Assembly: GCA_051294375.1 (NCBI GenBank)
Contig: CM119269.1
Coordinates: 19,629,936 to 19,693,935, forward strand
Reading direction: 5' to 3'
Length of the DNA stretch: 64,000 nt
DNA from: Paraspadella gotoi
Lineage: Eukaryota; Chaetognatha
Part shown: positions 1 through 13,654 of the stretch, piece after piece
Layout: each line of letters begins with the position of its first letter
How positions within the stretch are numbered: position 1 is the first letter of the stretch
Program-made: the position numbers and the translations under genes
Notes under the pieces: model-generated
The model's input: the letters and a program-made list of their open reading frames with translations, nothing else
Database searches by the model: none
What the model was told of the DNA's origin: nothing

Positions 1-45
1 GAGAGAAAGAGAGAGACAGAGAGAGAGAGAGAGACGAGAGAAGAG

Positions 46-84
<39 letters not shown>

Positions 85-160
85 GAAGAGAGAGATAGGC
101 AGACAGCAGACACACAGACGACAGACTTACACAAAGACAGAGAGAGACACAGACAGACAA
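1..160. repeat. (GA)n-rich microsatellite
   Basis: The left edge is an impure GA/AGAC tract. The sequence from about 160 to 585 is AT- and pyrimidine-rich. I see no coding pattern there; the long frames are phenylalanine/leucine strings produced by poly-pyrimidine sequence. Confidence 0.9.
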
Positions 161-585
161 AAAAAAATATACGTTTTATTCCGCGAAGCAAAAGTTATTG
201 CATTTGGTAATTGGATAGTCCTTGCAGAAGCGAAAATCTATTTCTAAGAAAAGAGTCTGATGAGAGAAAGAAATGGAGATAGACAGTGCGAGGGAGAGGG
301 AGAGATTTTTCTATGGAGAAGCCTGGAAAAGGTTCATTCATTCCGCTTTTCATTTCCCTCTAATTTCTTTCTCGTTTTTTTTCGCTTCATATATTTTTTT
401 TTGTATTTATATTTTCCTGTTTTTCTTCTTTTTTTTTCAGTCCCCGCCATTTACAGCGCCTTTTTCTTCCTCTTATTTCTTTTCTATTTTTTTTTTCCTT
501 TTTCTTTTCTGTTGCCTTCTCTCTTTCAGTTTCATTTTCTCGGCTAATTGAATTTTTCAGTGTTTCCTGTTCCTCCTGTTCCTTC

Positions 586-2750
586 TTGATCATCCGCCTT
601 ATCCTCGTCCTCCTCCTTCTCCTCGTCCTCCTCGTCCTCCTCCTCCTCCTCCTCCTCCGATTCTTTTTCTTTCTCTTTCCCTCTACTTCCCCTTCTTTTT
701 TTCCTTCCTTTTCCCCAGAGTTCTCTTTAATTTTCTTTAATCCTTTTCCCGCTGGGCTTCCCCACTCTGCCTTACCTGTTCCTCGCTACTTACTTTTGAC
801 CATTTACTTTCTTCTCTCTCGATTTATCCGATCCTCACTCTTTTCCTCCTTCATTCCTCCCCTTTTCTTCCCCTCTTCTCCCTTCGATTGACTCAAGGAG
901 AAAAATTATCGCTTTCGTCGACGTAATGACTTCAATTCCGTCGAATCTCATCCTCTTCCTCCTCGCTGCTCCGCCCCTCCTCCGGCCCCCACTCCCCTTT
1001 TCGTCTTTTGTCTTTCTTCCCCACCCTCTCTTTATACCTAGCTTTTTCCGCCCCCTTTCTCCTTCCTTCAACTCCAACGCGCCCCTCCTTTTCTCTTTTC
1101 TTCTCTCCCACCTCTCTTTATCCTACTTATTTTCCCCACCTTTCTCCTTTGCCTTCAACTCCATACGCGCCCCCCTCCTTTCTCTTTTTCTTCTTTCTTC
1201 CCACTTCTTTATCCTCATCTATATTTCCCCACCCTTTCTTCCTTCTTCAACTCCAACCGCCCCGCCTCCTTTTCTCTTTTTCTTCTCTTCTCCACCTCTC
1301 TTATCCTACTTATTTCCACGCCTTTCTCCTTTTTCAACTGCCAACCGCCCCCTCCTTTTCTCTTTTTCTTCTCTTCCCACCTCTCTTTATCCTACTTATT
1401 TCCCACCCTTTCTCCTTCTTCAACTCCAACCGCCCCCCTCCTTTCTCTTTTTCTTCTCTTGCCCACCTCCTTCTTTATCCTACTTATTTCCCCACCCTTT
1501 TCCTTTCTTCAACTCCAACGCCCCCACTCCCTTTTCTCTTTTTTCTTCATCTCCCACCTCTCTTTATCCTACTTGTTTTCCCCACCTTTTCTCCTTCCTT
1601 CAACTCCAAACCGCCCCCGCTCTTTTCTCTTTTTCTCTCTCCACCTCTCTTTATCCTACTTGTTTTCCCCCCCTTTCTCCTTCTTCAACTCCACGCGCCC
1701 CCCTCCTTTTCTCTTTTTCTTCTCTCCCACCTTCTTTATCCTAACTTTTTTCCCCACCCTTTCTCCTTTCTTCAACTCCAACCGCCCCCCTCCTTTTCTC
1801 TTTTTCTTCTCTTCCCACCTCTCTTTGTTATCCTACTTGTTTCCCCACCCTTTCTCCTTCCTTCAACTCCAACCGCCCCCCTCCTTTTGCCTCTTTCTTC
1901 TCTTCCCAACGCTACTCTTATCCTATGCTTGTTCCCCACCGCTTCTCCCTTTCTCAGACTCAACACCGCGCCCCTCCTTTCTTCTCTTTTTTCTCTTCCC
2001 ACCTCTCTTTATCCTACTTATTTCCCCAACCATTGTCTCCTTCCTTCAACCTCAACCGGCCCCCTGCCTTTTCTCTTTTTTCATTTCTCTTCCCACCTGT
2101 GCTTTATCCTAGCTTGTTTTCCCCACGCCTTTCTCTTTCCTTCAACTGCAAACCGCCCCGCTCCTTTTCTCTTTTTGCTTTCTCATTCCCACCTCTCTGT
2201 GTATCCCTTACTTTTTACGCCCACCGCTTTCTCACCGTTCCTGAACTCCCCAACGCCCCCCCTCCTTTTCTCTTTTTCTTCTTTCCTTCCACCTCTTCTT
2301 TATCCTACTTGTTTTCCGGCTCACGCCTTTCTCATTCCCGTTCAACTCCAACCGCCCCCCTCCTTTTCTCTTTTTCTTCTCTTCTCACCTCTCTTTATCC
2401 TACTTATTTCCCCACCCTTTCTCCTTTCTTCAACTCCAACCGCCCCCTGCTTTTATTTCTCCTCCTCCATCGAATCTAGAGGCGCATAAAAATAAAGGAG
2501 TTTAATTCCAAGATTTTGACGATGAAGACGACGACGACGAAGACGAATCAACCTTATCAACAGGACTATTTGATTAGAAACAATGATACTAATTAGTCTA
2601 ACTCTATGCGATTGCTTGGAGAAAATTTTCAATTCTTTTTTTTTTTTATTTCTCTGCATCCGATCAGCTAAGAATTCTAAAGGCGTACCGAATCCTATAA
2701 AAGAATTACGTTTAATAATTTCTCTAAACTGTTAATATTTCATTTATTTT
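586..2750. repeat. Duplicated block, copy 1 (contains minisatellite)
   Basis: The left flank (for example the sequence around 925-950), the minisatellite and the right flank (around 2,490-2,570 and 2,725-2,790) all recur in the same order at 3,140-5,160. The two copies differ mainly by single-base insertions and deletions, including in non-repetitive flank. This looks like either a tandem duplication or the same locus assembled twice from noisy reads. Confidence 0.8.
1050..2470. repeat. ~87-bp pyrimidine minisatellite, block 1
   Basis: About 16 imperfect units, counted by eye at ~87 bp. Each carries in order a CAACTCCAACCGCC box, a C/T-rich run, CCCACCTCTCTTTATCC and TTTCCCCACCC. Long open frames across it are artefacts of its composition, because very few codons made of C and T can be stops. 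Confidence 0.9.
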
Positions 2751-3139
2751 TTATTCCTTAATGACCCAACTGAGTAACAGTACTAAAGCCAAGTTTGCTA
2801 CATACTCATCGGCCTTATTCCAAGAGGAGAAGCAGAAACCTTAATATTTTGAGAGGATAAGTGAACATATTTATGAGAAAGTACTCAATAATGTGGGCCT
2901 GTGGCGAGATCTGCATCGAGACCTCATATACTCGTCCCATTTTGGAAAAACACTTCGTCGTCTCATCTCTTCTCGAAATTAAAGAAAAACCGGATTAGCC
3001 ACTTAAATTTTAAATTCAGTTTAATGAAAAACGTGAGCATTATAAAACATACTCTTTTATAATTTCTTTTGTCCCTAAAATTACTCGCTGATCGAACAAA
3101 TAATTCATTCACTAAGTTTAGCCATACGGTAATTTCGAC
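2751..3139. other. Spacer between minisatellite blocks
   Basis: AT-rich sequence with no open frame of note and no splice-bounded coding segment. I see nothing here. Confidence 0.6.
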
Positions 3140-5160
3140 CTCCTCTACCTCCTGCCTTCCTCCGATTTCTTTTTCTTTCCTTGCCTGATCACTTCCCCTC
3201 TTTGTTTATTCCTTCGCTTTCGCCAGATCTCTTAATTTTTTAATCCTTTCTCCCCGCTGGGGCTCCCCACTCGGCCGCTTACCTGTTCTCGGCTACTACT
3301 TGTTAACCATTTATTTCTGTGCTACTCTCGATTCATCGATCCTCACTCTTTCCTCCTTCATTCCTCCCCTTGTTCCCCTCTTCTCCCTCGATTTGACCCT
3401 CAAGAGAAAAATTATTTCGCTTTCCGTGCGAACTAATGACTTCAATTCCGTCGAATCTCATCATTTCCTCCTCTCCTCCTCCGCGAGTCGCGACCCCCTC
3501 CTGCCGACCCCTCCTGGTGGTTTCTATTTCTTCTCTTCGCCACCTCTCTTGGTATCCTACTTATATTCCCCACCCTTTGTCCTTTCCTTTCAACTCCACA
3601 CTCGCCCCCTCCTTTTCTCTTTTTCTTCTCTTCCCACCCTCTTTATTCCTACTCGTTTTTCCCCACCCTTTTCTCCATCCTTCAACTCCAACCGCCCCCC
3701 TCCTTTTCTCTTTTCTTCTCTTCCCACCTCTCTTTATACCTACTGTTTTCCCCACCCTTTCTCCTTCCTTCAACTCCAAGCGCCCCCTCCTTTTCTCTTT
3801 TTCTTCTCTTCCCACCCTCTCTTATATCCTACTTATTCCCCACCCCTTTCTCCTTCTTCAACTCCAGACCGCCCTCCTTTCTCTTTTTCTTCTCTTCCAC
3901 CTCTCTTTATCCTACTGTTTTCCCCACCATTTCTCCTTTCTTCAACTCCATACCGCCCCCTCCTTTTCTTCTTTTTCTTCTTCACCCTCTCTTATCCTAC
4001 TTATTTTCCCCACCCTTTCTTCCTTCCTTCAACTCCAACCGCCCCCTCCTGTTCTCTTCTTCTCTTCCCCCTCTCTTATCCCTACTGATTCCCCACCATT
4101 TCTCCTTCCTTCACTCCAAACGCCCCCCTCCTTTTCTCTTTTTCTTCTCTTTCCCACCTCTCTTTTATCCTACTTGTATTTCCACCCACCTTTCTCCTTC
4201 CTTCACTCCAACCGCCCCCCTCCTTTTCTCTTTTCTTCTCTTTTCCCACCTCTCTTTATCCTTTACTGATTTCCCCACCATTTCTCCTTCCTTCAAACGT
4301 CCAACGCCCCCCTCCTTTTCTTTTTTTTTCTCCATCCCACCTCTCTTTATGCCTACTTGTTTTCCCCACCCTTTCTCCTTCTTCAAACCCGCCAACCGCC
4401 CCCCTCCTTTCTCTTTTTCTTCTCTTTCCCACCTCATCTTTATCCTACTTGTTTTCCCCACCCTTTTTCTCCTTCCTTCAACTCCAAACCGCCCCCCTCT
4501 TTTCTCTTTTTCTTCTCTTCCCACCTCTCTTGTATCCTACTTATTTCCCCACCCTTTCTCCTTCTTCAACTCCAACCCCGCCCTCCTCCTTCTTCTTTTT
4601 CTTCTTCTTCCCACCTCTCTTGATATCCTACTTTATTTACCCACCCTTTCTCCTTTCTTCAACTCCAACCAGCCCCCTGCTTATTTCTCCTTCCTCATCG
4701 AATCTAAGGCGCGAATAAAATAAAGGAGTTTAATTCCAAGATTTTGACGATGAAGGACGACGACGAAGAAGACGAATCAACCTTATCAAAACAGGGAAAT
4801 ATTTGAATTAGAAGAACCAAGATACTAATATTAGTTCAGGAACTGACTATGGCAATTGGTGCAGTATGGAGGCAAGAGGGCCCAGTGGAATATCTGGTCG
4901 GGAGATTGGAGTGGCTCTTTTTTGTCTCTCCCTTTTCTCGAAATTCTTTTTTGTTGTATTTACTTACAAGGATTCGAATTTCCTTCGCCTCCGATTCTCA
5001 GTTCGGCGTTCCCTTCGACGATTCATCGACGCTAGAATTTTACGTAAGGGCCGTCGCCACGTCTAACCTAAACGTCCTACTTAACCAAGGAATTCCACGG
5101 GTATTCAATATAATTCTCTAAACTGTTAATATTCATTTATTTTTTTATTCCCTTGAACCC
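3140..5160. repeat. Duplicated block, copy 2 (contains minisatellite)
   Basis: Second copy of the 586-2,750 block in the same orientation, including the GACGATGAAG/ACGACGACG segment after the minisatellite (about 4,745) and the CTAAACTGTTAATATT segment at about 5,120. It carries a small extra segment around 4,830-5,080 relative to copy 1. Confidence 0.8.
3575..4690. repeat. ~87-bp pyrimidine minisatellite, block 2
   Basis: About 13 units of the same ~87-bp repeat as block 1, again with frequent homopolymer-length differences between units. Confidence 0.9.
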
Positions 5161-6319
5161 AACTGACATAGTAACCAGTCATAAAGCAAGTTGCTATCCG
5201 ATACTATCGTGCCGTGAATTCACCAAAAGGAAAGAGGGAAGCGAAGTATAACGCTTAGAGGATATGGATTTTGAGGATGAATTCTATTAAAGCTCAGATT
5301 GGCAATCTTTGGAATTAGTAAAACATTTTATTTTATATCTGGACATAGTAAGGAGGAAGGATTTAGAAAAATAGGCAAATTCAAGAACTACAAACGACTT
5401 TCTTTAATTGAAAAGGAAAGGAAATAATAAAGAGTAATGTGGGGGTGTGCCTTAGTGGGCTCTTAAACGGATATGGCATTACACAAATCCAGTTGGGCAT
5501 ATATGGTGAATCAAGCAAGACCTTCAATATGTCATAACTGGTTACCACTAGTGGTTAAATATATTGGCCAAGAGTTGACCTGAAAAAAGCTAAAGAAAAA
5601 GTAGAAACTCACAAGGCATTATTAGCCGCGAAGTTGGCGAATCGGGATCTGTGAGAACGCATTTGACTTTCCTACTCCCACTCGCATCTTCTCGAAACTT
5701 ACATTATTGTGAATCCGCAGATATTGACACGGGGCTTTCAACCAAAAGAAAAAACAAAAATTCCGCAGGTCAAATTTTTGGGATCAGACATTTTTAGAGT
5801 TTTTTAAGAATTAACTGTGTTTTCACCAAAATAATTTATCTATGTTTGTTTTTAGATTGGAAAACTGTGATGAGCATTTAATAGACAACATACACTTTTA
5901 TATTGATATCTCTCTTTTTGTTTCGCCCTTTAATAACTTACGTCTCTGAGTTCATGAAACAAATAATCATTCATACTAAAGTAGATTAAGTAGCATGAGC
6001 AAAAAATTCTTAGACAGTAATAAACAAATTTTTTATAGTGGCAGTTGCGGGTTGGCTAAGGTCAAAATGTAACCCATTCATCTAGCAAGAATGAAAGTAC
6101 ATTCCTAATATATATATTCTTGTTTGCAATAAGATATGCTAGTGTTACTTACAGAATGAGGAAAAAGAAAACCAAGATCGGAGAGAGTTATGAAGAAAGA
6201 GAGATTGATTAGGGATGCAAACGAGAGCATTAACATCAAGAAACTTGAAATGTGGGTCCGGGACCAGATTAGTTCTATACTTTGAAGACACGAGTGACTC
6301 ATGTAGTGGTATGGTATTT
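5161..6319. other. Intergenic, nothing recognised
   Basis: AT-rich single-copy-looking sequence. No coding signal, tRNA shape or repeat could be supported. Confidence 0.6.
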
Positions 6320-6760
6320 TTTCATGACCCCAGCTACTGGGACGTCCGGAGACAACCCTATGGCGAGGCCGGGAGGTAGGCAGCGAGGGCCTGCCTCCCC
6401 AATGAACCAAGAAGGTTTCGGCGCCCTTGGCGGTAGTCCACACAAAGGTAAAAGGGCGACGGGCGTCTAACCACTGTAGTGATCGGACCTACAGCCCGTC
6501 CGAAGTTCGGGACCTTGTGTTGCAACGGACGGTAAACGCTCGCGGGAGTCCGTCTTCCACATTGGTGAGGCCCCCACGAAACGGGGCATGGCACAGTTTT
6601 AATACACCCTCCTGCCCGGCATGTAACACAACCTCTTGCCCTCCGAACATCTGTGTGTGACCGGAAGGCTGGAATAGGGCACAAGCCCCTCCTAAGAGTG
6701 GGCTTCGGGCCACCAAACCGTGCCATACATAGCATTCCACTTGCCGGGTGGTGATTCTAG
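6320..6760. repeat. Dispersed GC-rich element, family S1 (divergent, longest copy)
   Basis: GC-rich island in AT-rich surroundings. It shares with three other loci (7,015-7,260; 14,268-14,493; 44,724-44,935) the ordered motifs of a start near ACCCC.CTACT, a TATGGCG box, GGCGTCTAACC, CCGAAGTTCGGGACC and TGCAACGGACGGTAAAC. This copy continues about 200 bp further than the others. The small ORFs here are in a repeat and are not called as genes. Confidence 0.7.
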
Positions 6761-6821
6761 GGTGGATGTAGTTGTACGGTTAGTTTCACTACCCACTTTA
6801 CTGTCCGGATCAGGGCAAGCA

Positions 6822-6846
6822 NNNNNNNNNNNNNNNNNNNNNNNNN
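6822..6846. other. Assembly gap (25 N)
   Basis: Run of exactly 25 N, the type of fixed-length filler often used for joins of unknown size. Confidence 0.95.
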
Positions 6847-7014
6847 ACTACATAATTAGTCTAATTTAGTTATTTTCTAAACATTATAAACCAGGTCATT
6901 AAGATTTTTTTAGGTCAAAGAAGACACTCTCAAACATCAAAAACTCTGAATTTGCCTCCGGGACCAGATATTATCACTTGGTTTAAAAAATAACGTTGAA
7001 CTCATGTAGTAGAG

Positions 7015-7260
7015 TAGATATTTCCATACCCCACTACTCGTCCGAGTAATTCAGCAGCACCTATGGCGCCCGGACTGGTAGCACGAGCTCCTCCCAACCC
7101 AAGACTCGGGTTCCGCGCCCTGCTGATTCACACAAGTAAAAGCGGGACGGGGCGTCTAACCCACCTGTAGTAGGTCGGCTACAGCCCGATCCGAAAGTTC
7201 GGGACCTTGTGGTGCAACGGACGGTAAACTGCTCGCGCATCGTCTTCCGCCCTCAAACCT
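7015..7260. repeat. Dispersed element, family S1
   Basis: Copy of the S1 element. A GGGTTC.GCGCCC box resembling a pol III B box and two short hairpins (CTGTAGT.../...CTACAG and CCGAA/TTCGG) suggest a tRNA-like SINE, but the A box is weak. It is the first part of the ~7.2-kb duplicated segment. Confidence 0.65.
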
Positions 7261-8337
7261 TTTTCTCGTAAAAGCTCAGTTTCTAAAATTTTTAAGTCTA
7301 CTTTTTCAAGATAAATTAATTTATCTATTAGCAGTTCATTTGAAACAAATATATTTTTATAAAAAAAAATTTTCCATTTCTGCAGTTAGAAAATAAAAAT
7401 TCACTTGTGAAAAGATCGAAGCTTGATAAAGGCTTCTTTACAAAAGCAACGACAACAAAACCCTTTGTTTGGGCGATATTCTCGCCGTTTCAAATCCGAC
7501 AGGATGTTAATAGATCATTAGCTGTCAGAGCTCGGCGTTGCCACGACGGTGCCGATTGCCGCTAACGCCAACGAACGCGAGCAAAATCGTTCCGCTGCTC
7601 TTCGCAAAAACGGATGTGCTCCATCTCTGTCTGTGTCATAGACTCGGCGCGCGCCGTATAAGAACAAATTGACAAGTGCCCAAGAGTGTTGACCAAAACT
7701 AGGAGTCAAGAAATTCATGCGGAAGAGATTCTTGTAATTCCTTTGTTTATTTGTTGTCTTTCGTAATAGATGAGTACGGCAAGTATTTGCAGTATTTTCT
7801 CAAACACAACAATTTTAATTTAACAAAGACGAAATGTTCCTGGCTCAAATCTTCCGAGCACTTCCTCAAGCGGCCAAATTAGAAGATGACAGCAATTGGA
7901 ATTTTACAACAACTGATATATTTTTAATTTGAAATACGCTCGAATATTATATTATATAGAACTCGTCCTTGACACGAGAATCTCTACTTAATACTTATAT
8001 TACAAATCCAGAGTAACTACCCACAAAATATAACTAGTACGCACCTTCTTTACGATTATAGAGCAGATCCGGATAATTATTAATGCAAAGATACTTCCAA
8101 ATTGCTGCATGCCTGTAAAAGCTCAGCATCACAATGTACCGGCTTTTTTCCATTCGCGACTCCAAAGCGCCGGACCATGGCTTACGTGATAATCGCACCG
8201 GATTGCGCGCCTTCGAAGAGAGCGTTGCAGCGAAGCAATGTAGCGGACCGCGCGTAAACAATCGATACGCGCAGCGCAGATCGCTTCCTTTTGGGACCAT
8301 CTTTTCAGCTGAAGGCTAAACAGGACAACAATAGATA

Positions 8338-8460
8338 ATTGAGAGAGAAGAGATAGCAGAGAGAATCGAGAGAGATGAGAGAAAGAGAGAGGAGAGTAGA
8401 GAGAAGAGATCGAGAGAGAGAGAGAGACAGAGAGCACTTGAGAGAGACTGAGAGAGAGGA
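8338..8460. repeat. (GA)n microsatellite
   Basis: Impure GA tract inside copy A. The corresponding tract in copy B (16,280-16,390) is perfectly pure, which points to read noise in copy A. Confidence 0.85.
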
Positions 8461-11400
8461 AACAGTAACTAAATCTGCTTGTGCAAAACAAGATAACTTT
8501 GTGGAACCGGCAGACTACTTTGTCCGCACAGGCGTACAACTTAAAACTTAACCTATAACACCACAGACGCTCACGAGGAATGCCCAGCTGCTTAACCCGC
8601 TACGGAACATATAGCCACGACGTTCCGACCATTTAGTACTAAACTCAACTACACAGCAACCAACAACACAGTTATAAAATCAGAAAATAAAAAAAATATT
8701 TCCCGTAGACGGAAAGTTTTCCCCCCGCCAAGGGTCTTCTCGGCGCGGACGAACAACAATAACTGAACAACGAAAGACCCAGTTTCTCTGTTTACGTCAC
8801 GTGATTGCGGATTGAGGAATAGTTGTAGCATAGCTATGGATAGATCTTATAGAGGACATTAGTGCATAACCTGTTGTGGAGGATTTCATTAAGATTTGAT
8901 CGAAGGTCAAAACAGTGATTATGGTGGCCATTCACGTCGGAAAAACAAAGAGACGATTAAGAAAGAAATTCGTTATTGAACGTTTAAGACTTTTGACCAT
9001 GATTTAGACCTTAGTTTTCTATAACTTGTATACTATACTATACTTTATACAATAAAAATAATACATTTTCTTTTAAAAAATCTTTTTCTCGCTCGCGACG
9101 AATCTTTTCCAAAAGGGTCCGTAATTTGCGAGGCTACCCAAAGTCATTTTCCAACGGCGCCCTGGTTGGGAAGACCTTCATTGTCTTCCATTTCTGAGAC
9201 CGTTATTGGGACGAATTTTGGGTCATGTTGGGTATCGATCAAAAAACAAAAGCGCCCCAGTTTCCCTTCTCAAGGCTGGTAAGTCTTTCGAATTCATAAC
9301 CATCATATCCACAATGTTCCTAAATCGGTCATGTCGAGTGAACCTGCTAATTAATATGCGTAACTGATATTCAGTTCGTCGAAGAGGAACAAACGAGAGA
9401 TCAGGTCCTGAAATTTCACCCTCGATGGGCAAAAGAGCCTGATGACCGATTATTTTCCGGAGGCTAATTTTGGAATTAGTGGCCGAGGATTCTTCACTGA
9501 AAAAGAACTCGAGTCGTGTTGCAGGATTTGTGATTTGTGGACTTTTAAAAAAATCACGAAATGATGAACCTTTGAAAAAAAAATTAAGATCAGAACTTGA
9601 AAATGATACGGACGACGAATTGCATCTGCCGGTACGATGTCAAACCCATTAGGACAACATAGAGAGGAGCAGAGGAGACCAGAGGACAGATGAGAGAGAG
9701 AGATGAGCTCGAGACGAGGAGGAGGGAGGAGGGAGTGAGGAGGAAGAGAGAGTATGGAACGAGAGAGACGAGAGACGGAGAGACGGAGAGACGAGACGAG
9801 AAGATAACATTATTATCAGCAGAACCGAGCCGCGACATCATCCGTACGAGGAGAGAAATGAATAACATGGCGGAGAAGGAAAACCATCTCACAAAATTGT
9901 GGAATAAGGTAATGACGAAAGGAGAGAGCGAGGGGAAAATTCGTGAATCTGGAATCGTGAGAGGGACCTTGGAAGAAGAGAGCTATGAAAAAAACGGGAG
10001 AGGAGAGAGAAATCGTGAGGGTGTTCTTGAAAAAGGGGAAGATGGTGAGGAAATGCGAAGCAATGAAAGAAAAGAAAATGAGAGGAAGGAAAATCGAAAA
10101 GGAATAAGCAAAAATAAAATAAACAAAAAAGTTTTCTTGAAAAACTGAGAGTGGGGAATTGGGAGTTGTTTACCGTCCAACGTATTATCGATTACGCGTA
10201 TTTCCTTCTATGTTTATCCTAGAAAATCATGATAAAAACGCGTTTAATACAGAACCAACAAACGATCACTACCTGGTGTAAGTTACCGTTAACCTAGACC
10301 AAAGAACCCCGAGAGACCTCAGTTTCCTCCATACTCAAAGATCCGCGCACCGTAGCAATATGGAACTCGGAACGCGCCGAGTTGCGTCGTTCTTCGCGTG
10401 TTAATTGATGTTGAATCTGCAGAAGTTGGACGAAATGTTGTCGTTCGAAGCGGACAAACGAGCTTATTACTCTTTGCTATTTTTGATGCAAAAACAGAAT
10501 ATTTCAGAAGAAAACGCGCGACAACTGAACGTTCACCTCCCCGGGGGGTTTTTCTCTCGTTTCTTTTTTTTTTTTTTAATATCATCGATCAATTCTATAC
10601 TTCCGTCTTGATTGGAGGGTCTCGAGAATAATCCGGCTAAGTGGTAACGACCTCCCAACGTCTATAAATTTTATACAAAAAATACAAGTTTATTTAAGTG
10701 ACCGAGAAGAGAGGGCCGCCATCCCCCACAGAAGGCCTTCTGACGTTGTGACTCCTTCCCCCCTCAAGAACGCTCACTAAGCTGACAGATTTGCCACTTT
10801 TATCTCCCGTCAGCTTGCTTTTCGCTTGCGTGCGGAATAACAAGATTATTTCATAATAAAAACGTGCGGGTTATATCTATACAATAAATATAAAATTAAT
10901 AAAAAAAATGGAGGAGGAAAACAAAACACCACCAGAATTCGAACTCCTACACTCGCTGGGACGCGAGTGGTCCCCAAAAAAGGAAAGAGGATTAACTCTC
11001 TCATTAATGTATGGAGGCTAACATCCTTTACTATTATAAAATTTGAAATCAAGTTTTGTCTGCAATTCTATAACCTACAATTAGTTTCAGTGTAATGATT
11101 TAAAAGCAGAATATAAAGAAGAAAAAAAAATAAAAAAAAAAAAAACTACTATTTCTCACATAAAGGCAAAATTCCTTCCATATGATAAGACAACTACATT
11201 AATAACTTCAAACTGCTACAAGACTAGAATATTATCACGGAAAACGTCCTCTGACGATAAATCTCTGACCTGCTAGCATATTCCTCTAAAAAGTCTCTCC
11301 AACAGGATTTGACGTCCTTCATACTAAACCGGATCGTTGACTCCCTCCTCTTCTGCCATAAAGATTTGCCCCGAGATCCCCAAAAAATGGAGCGCCTCCC

Positions 11401-12519
11401 CAAGTTATAAATTTCAATACCAGAGACAACCAAAAATAAAGCCTAAAATAAAACACCCGCGGAACAAAAAAAAACGAGGGAAAAAATACAAAATAATACA
11501 CAATTCAAACCAACCAACAATACCAACAAAGTTGAAACTCCGAAAGCAAACAAAAGGGAAAGAACGTGAGGAAGATAAATGAATCGGGCCTCTATATATA
11601 TAAAAATCGTTATTGTCCGTGGACTTGTAACTTGAGGAAAAAAATATATTGGTATATTGGGTGGGTTACTTATCTGAGACAAAGAGACGAGGATAGTGTG
11701 AGGAGATGTGAGAGAGGGGAAAAGATGACCTACTGCGGGAGGATGAGAAGCGAGAGCAGATTTAACCGTTGAGTGCACCCACCAGAAGCGGGAAAAAAAA
11801 AGAAAAAAAAAGAGAGCTAAGAGAAGGGCAACGGAATAGAAACATAAAATGAAAGAAAAAAACGCCAGGAGGGCGTGGGACACAGCCGCCACGAGTGACG
11901 TAGTGTACATGAGACGAGACGGAGAAAGAGACTGGAGAAGTAGAGAGGCAATCGAGGGAAATCGGGGCGAGGAAAGGACGAGAGACGATGAAGGAAGAGA
12001 AGAGAGACGGAGAACGAGAGACGAGAGAGAGAGCGAAGGTAAGAGAGATGACGCAGAGAAAGCCACACGTGCCATGCCGTAACTAGACTATTAGGAGGGA
12101 CAATGGAAATTCATTTCCCATTTTCCTTGTCGCAATTTTATTTCAGCCGAATTGACAACAGCCACCTTGCGGTTGCCAGGAGCTTTCGTTCCTCGCGACT
12201 TAAATAAAATATTTCTTTCTACCTTTATAGTAAATTAATTGTATATTGTTTCCTCACTTGTACTAACTATCTTATTTGCTTCACCTATTAGGAATTTAAA
12301 ACTGGGCGTAGCGTATTTCCCCATGACACATCTTTTAACAAAATTCTTATTCACGTCTTAGCAAATTTAAAAAAAAATTTTTCCGGCTTTTTTTCGACAA
12401 ATAGAAGACCGATTCTGACAAAAAACAATACACAAAGAAAAAATGGTTATTCATAAGAAAAAGGGGATTGAGGCTCCGCCGTTTTTTACTGCAGTCGTAA
12501 AGATTATGATTCTCCCCAA

Positions 12520-12702
12520 CTGATATCTCTTTCTCTCTCTCCTCTCCTCTTTCTACTCTCTTCTTCTCTCTCTCTCTCTCTGCTCTCTCTCTCTTATCTT
12601 CTCCTCTCCTCTCTCTCTCTCTCTCTCTCTTCTCCCTGCTTTAGGTCGATTTCCAGAAGAAGAAAGTAACGTCCGAGATGCTGGACGCCTTGCGTTTCTC
12701 TC

Positions 12703-12742
<40 letters not shown>

Positions 12743-12805
12743 TCTCTTCTCTCTCTCTCTCTCTTCTCTCTCTCCTCTCTCTCTCTCTCTCTCTACTCTC
12801 TCCCT
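12520..12805. repeat. (CT)n microsatellites
   Basis: Two interrupted CT tracts flank about 75 bp of unique sequence. The matching position in copy B is an N gap (20,095-20,360), and copy C has a CT tract at 23,580-23,760. Confidence 0.85.
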
Positions 12806-13654
12806 CTCTCCTGCTCATATTGTTTCTCGTTTCTGCCTTTATTACGATCGCGACGTTCCGTTTCCCATCACAGGTTATTCGGGTAAAGTGTATATTGATC
12901 CTTCTCACCAGAAACAATATAAAACAGCTCATAATGTTGTCCCTATTAAACGTGAATACTTTAAAATCTTCTCTTTTCGTGTAAGTTAGCTATATTGTTA
13001 GCTTGTTAGATTCCGTTATTGCGTATTGTGATCTTATTTTTTATTCCTGCTATCCCCCCCACACAAATTCTTCGATCTCTCGCACTCTCTCCTCACAACT
13101 CCCCCCCCACTAATCTTCTCGCTCTTCCTGTCTTCCCCCCCCTCAACATCAGGACACTGATAAGAATCCATACCGCGAGTGAATTCCTCGTTGGGACGGG
13201 GAATTTCCATTGAACGAACTGGAACCGGAATTCGAGTAATAAAACTCACGTTCCATTGATTTCCAGTTTTCGCCGACGGAGCTTCGAGGCGGGGGTTCGA
13301 ACCCGGGCCTCAATGATTAGAGAACCAGGGGGGAGAGACGAGAGAGAGGAGAGAGAAGAATGCAGAGGAATGAGAGAGACTGATAGAGATGAGACGGAGA
13401 GGAGAGAGAGAGAGAGAAAATCAGCATTGAGAAAGAAAATGAAAAAGGGTTGATGCGAGAGATGGAAGTTTAAGCAAATGTAAAGTAAAAATATCAGTTA
13501 AAATTATAATAGTGAATTGAGTTTTAGAGAAAACAAACGTTTTACAAACAACCGATTTTTTATGTATTAAAACAAGAGCACGAAATTCCAAATGTGTCGT
13601 GCCCCTCACGTGACTTTCTTAGCCTGTCTATTATTCTTTATAGTTCTTTTAAGA

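Noticed and set aside
926-2489. Very long plus-strand ORFs (up to 493 codons) rich in Phe, Leu, Pro and Ser
   Set aside because: They run through the C/T-only minisatellite in all three frames. Stops cannot occur in such composition, and the frames shift between units.
3300-4720. Similar long ORFs on both strands in the second minisatellite block
   Set aside because: Same compositional artefact as the first block.
6358-6740. 125- and 83-codon minus-strand ORFs
   Set aside because: They lie in the GC-rich dispersed element S1, whose other copies lack the frames.
9223-9432. 69-codon minus-strand ORF within segmental copy A
   Set aside because: The copy B equivalent (17,040-17,240) carries indels that break the frame. 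No family recognised.
10398-10611. Plus-strand ORF with plausible composition (KLDEMLSFEADKRAYY)
   Set aside because: The same position in copy B (18,310-18,460) is broken by several indels and no splice partners were found. Likely chance, or a remnant.
13285-13320. tRNA-like GGGTTCGAACCCGGGCC segment in the segmental repeats
   Set aside because: Only a T-arm-like motif is present; no acceptor stem, D arm or anticodon arm could be assembled around it. The same segment in copy C (24,190) has lost pairing.
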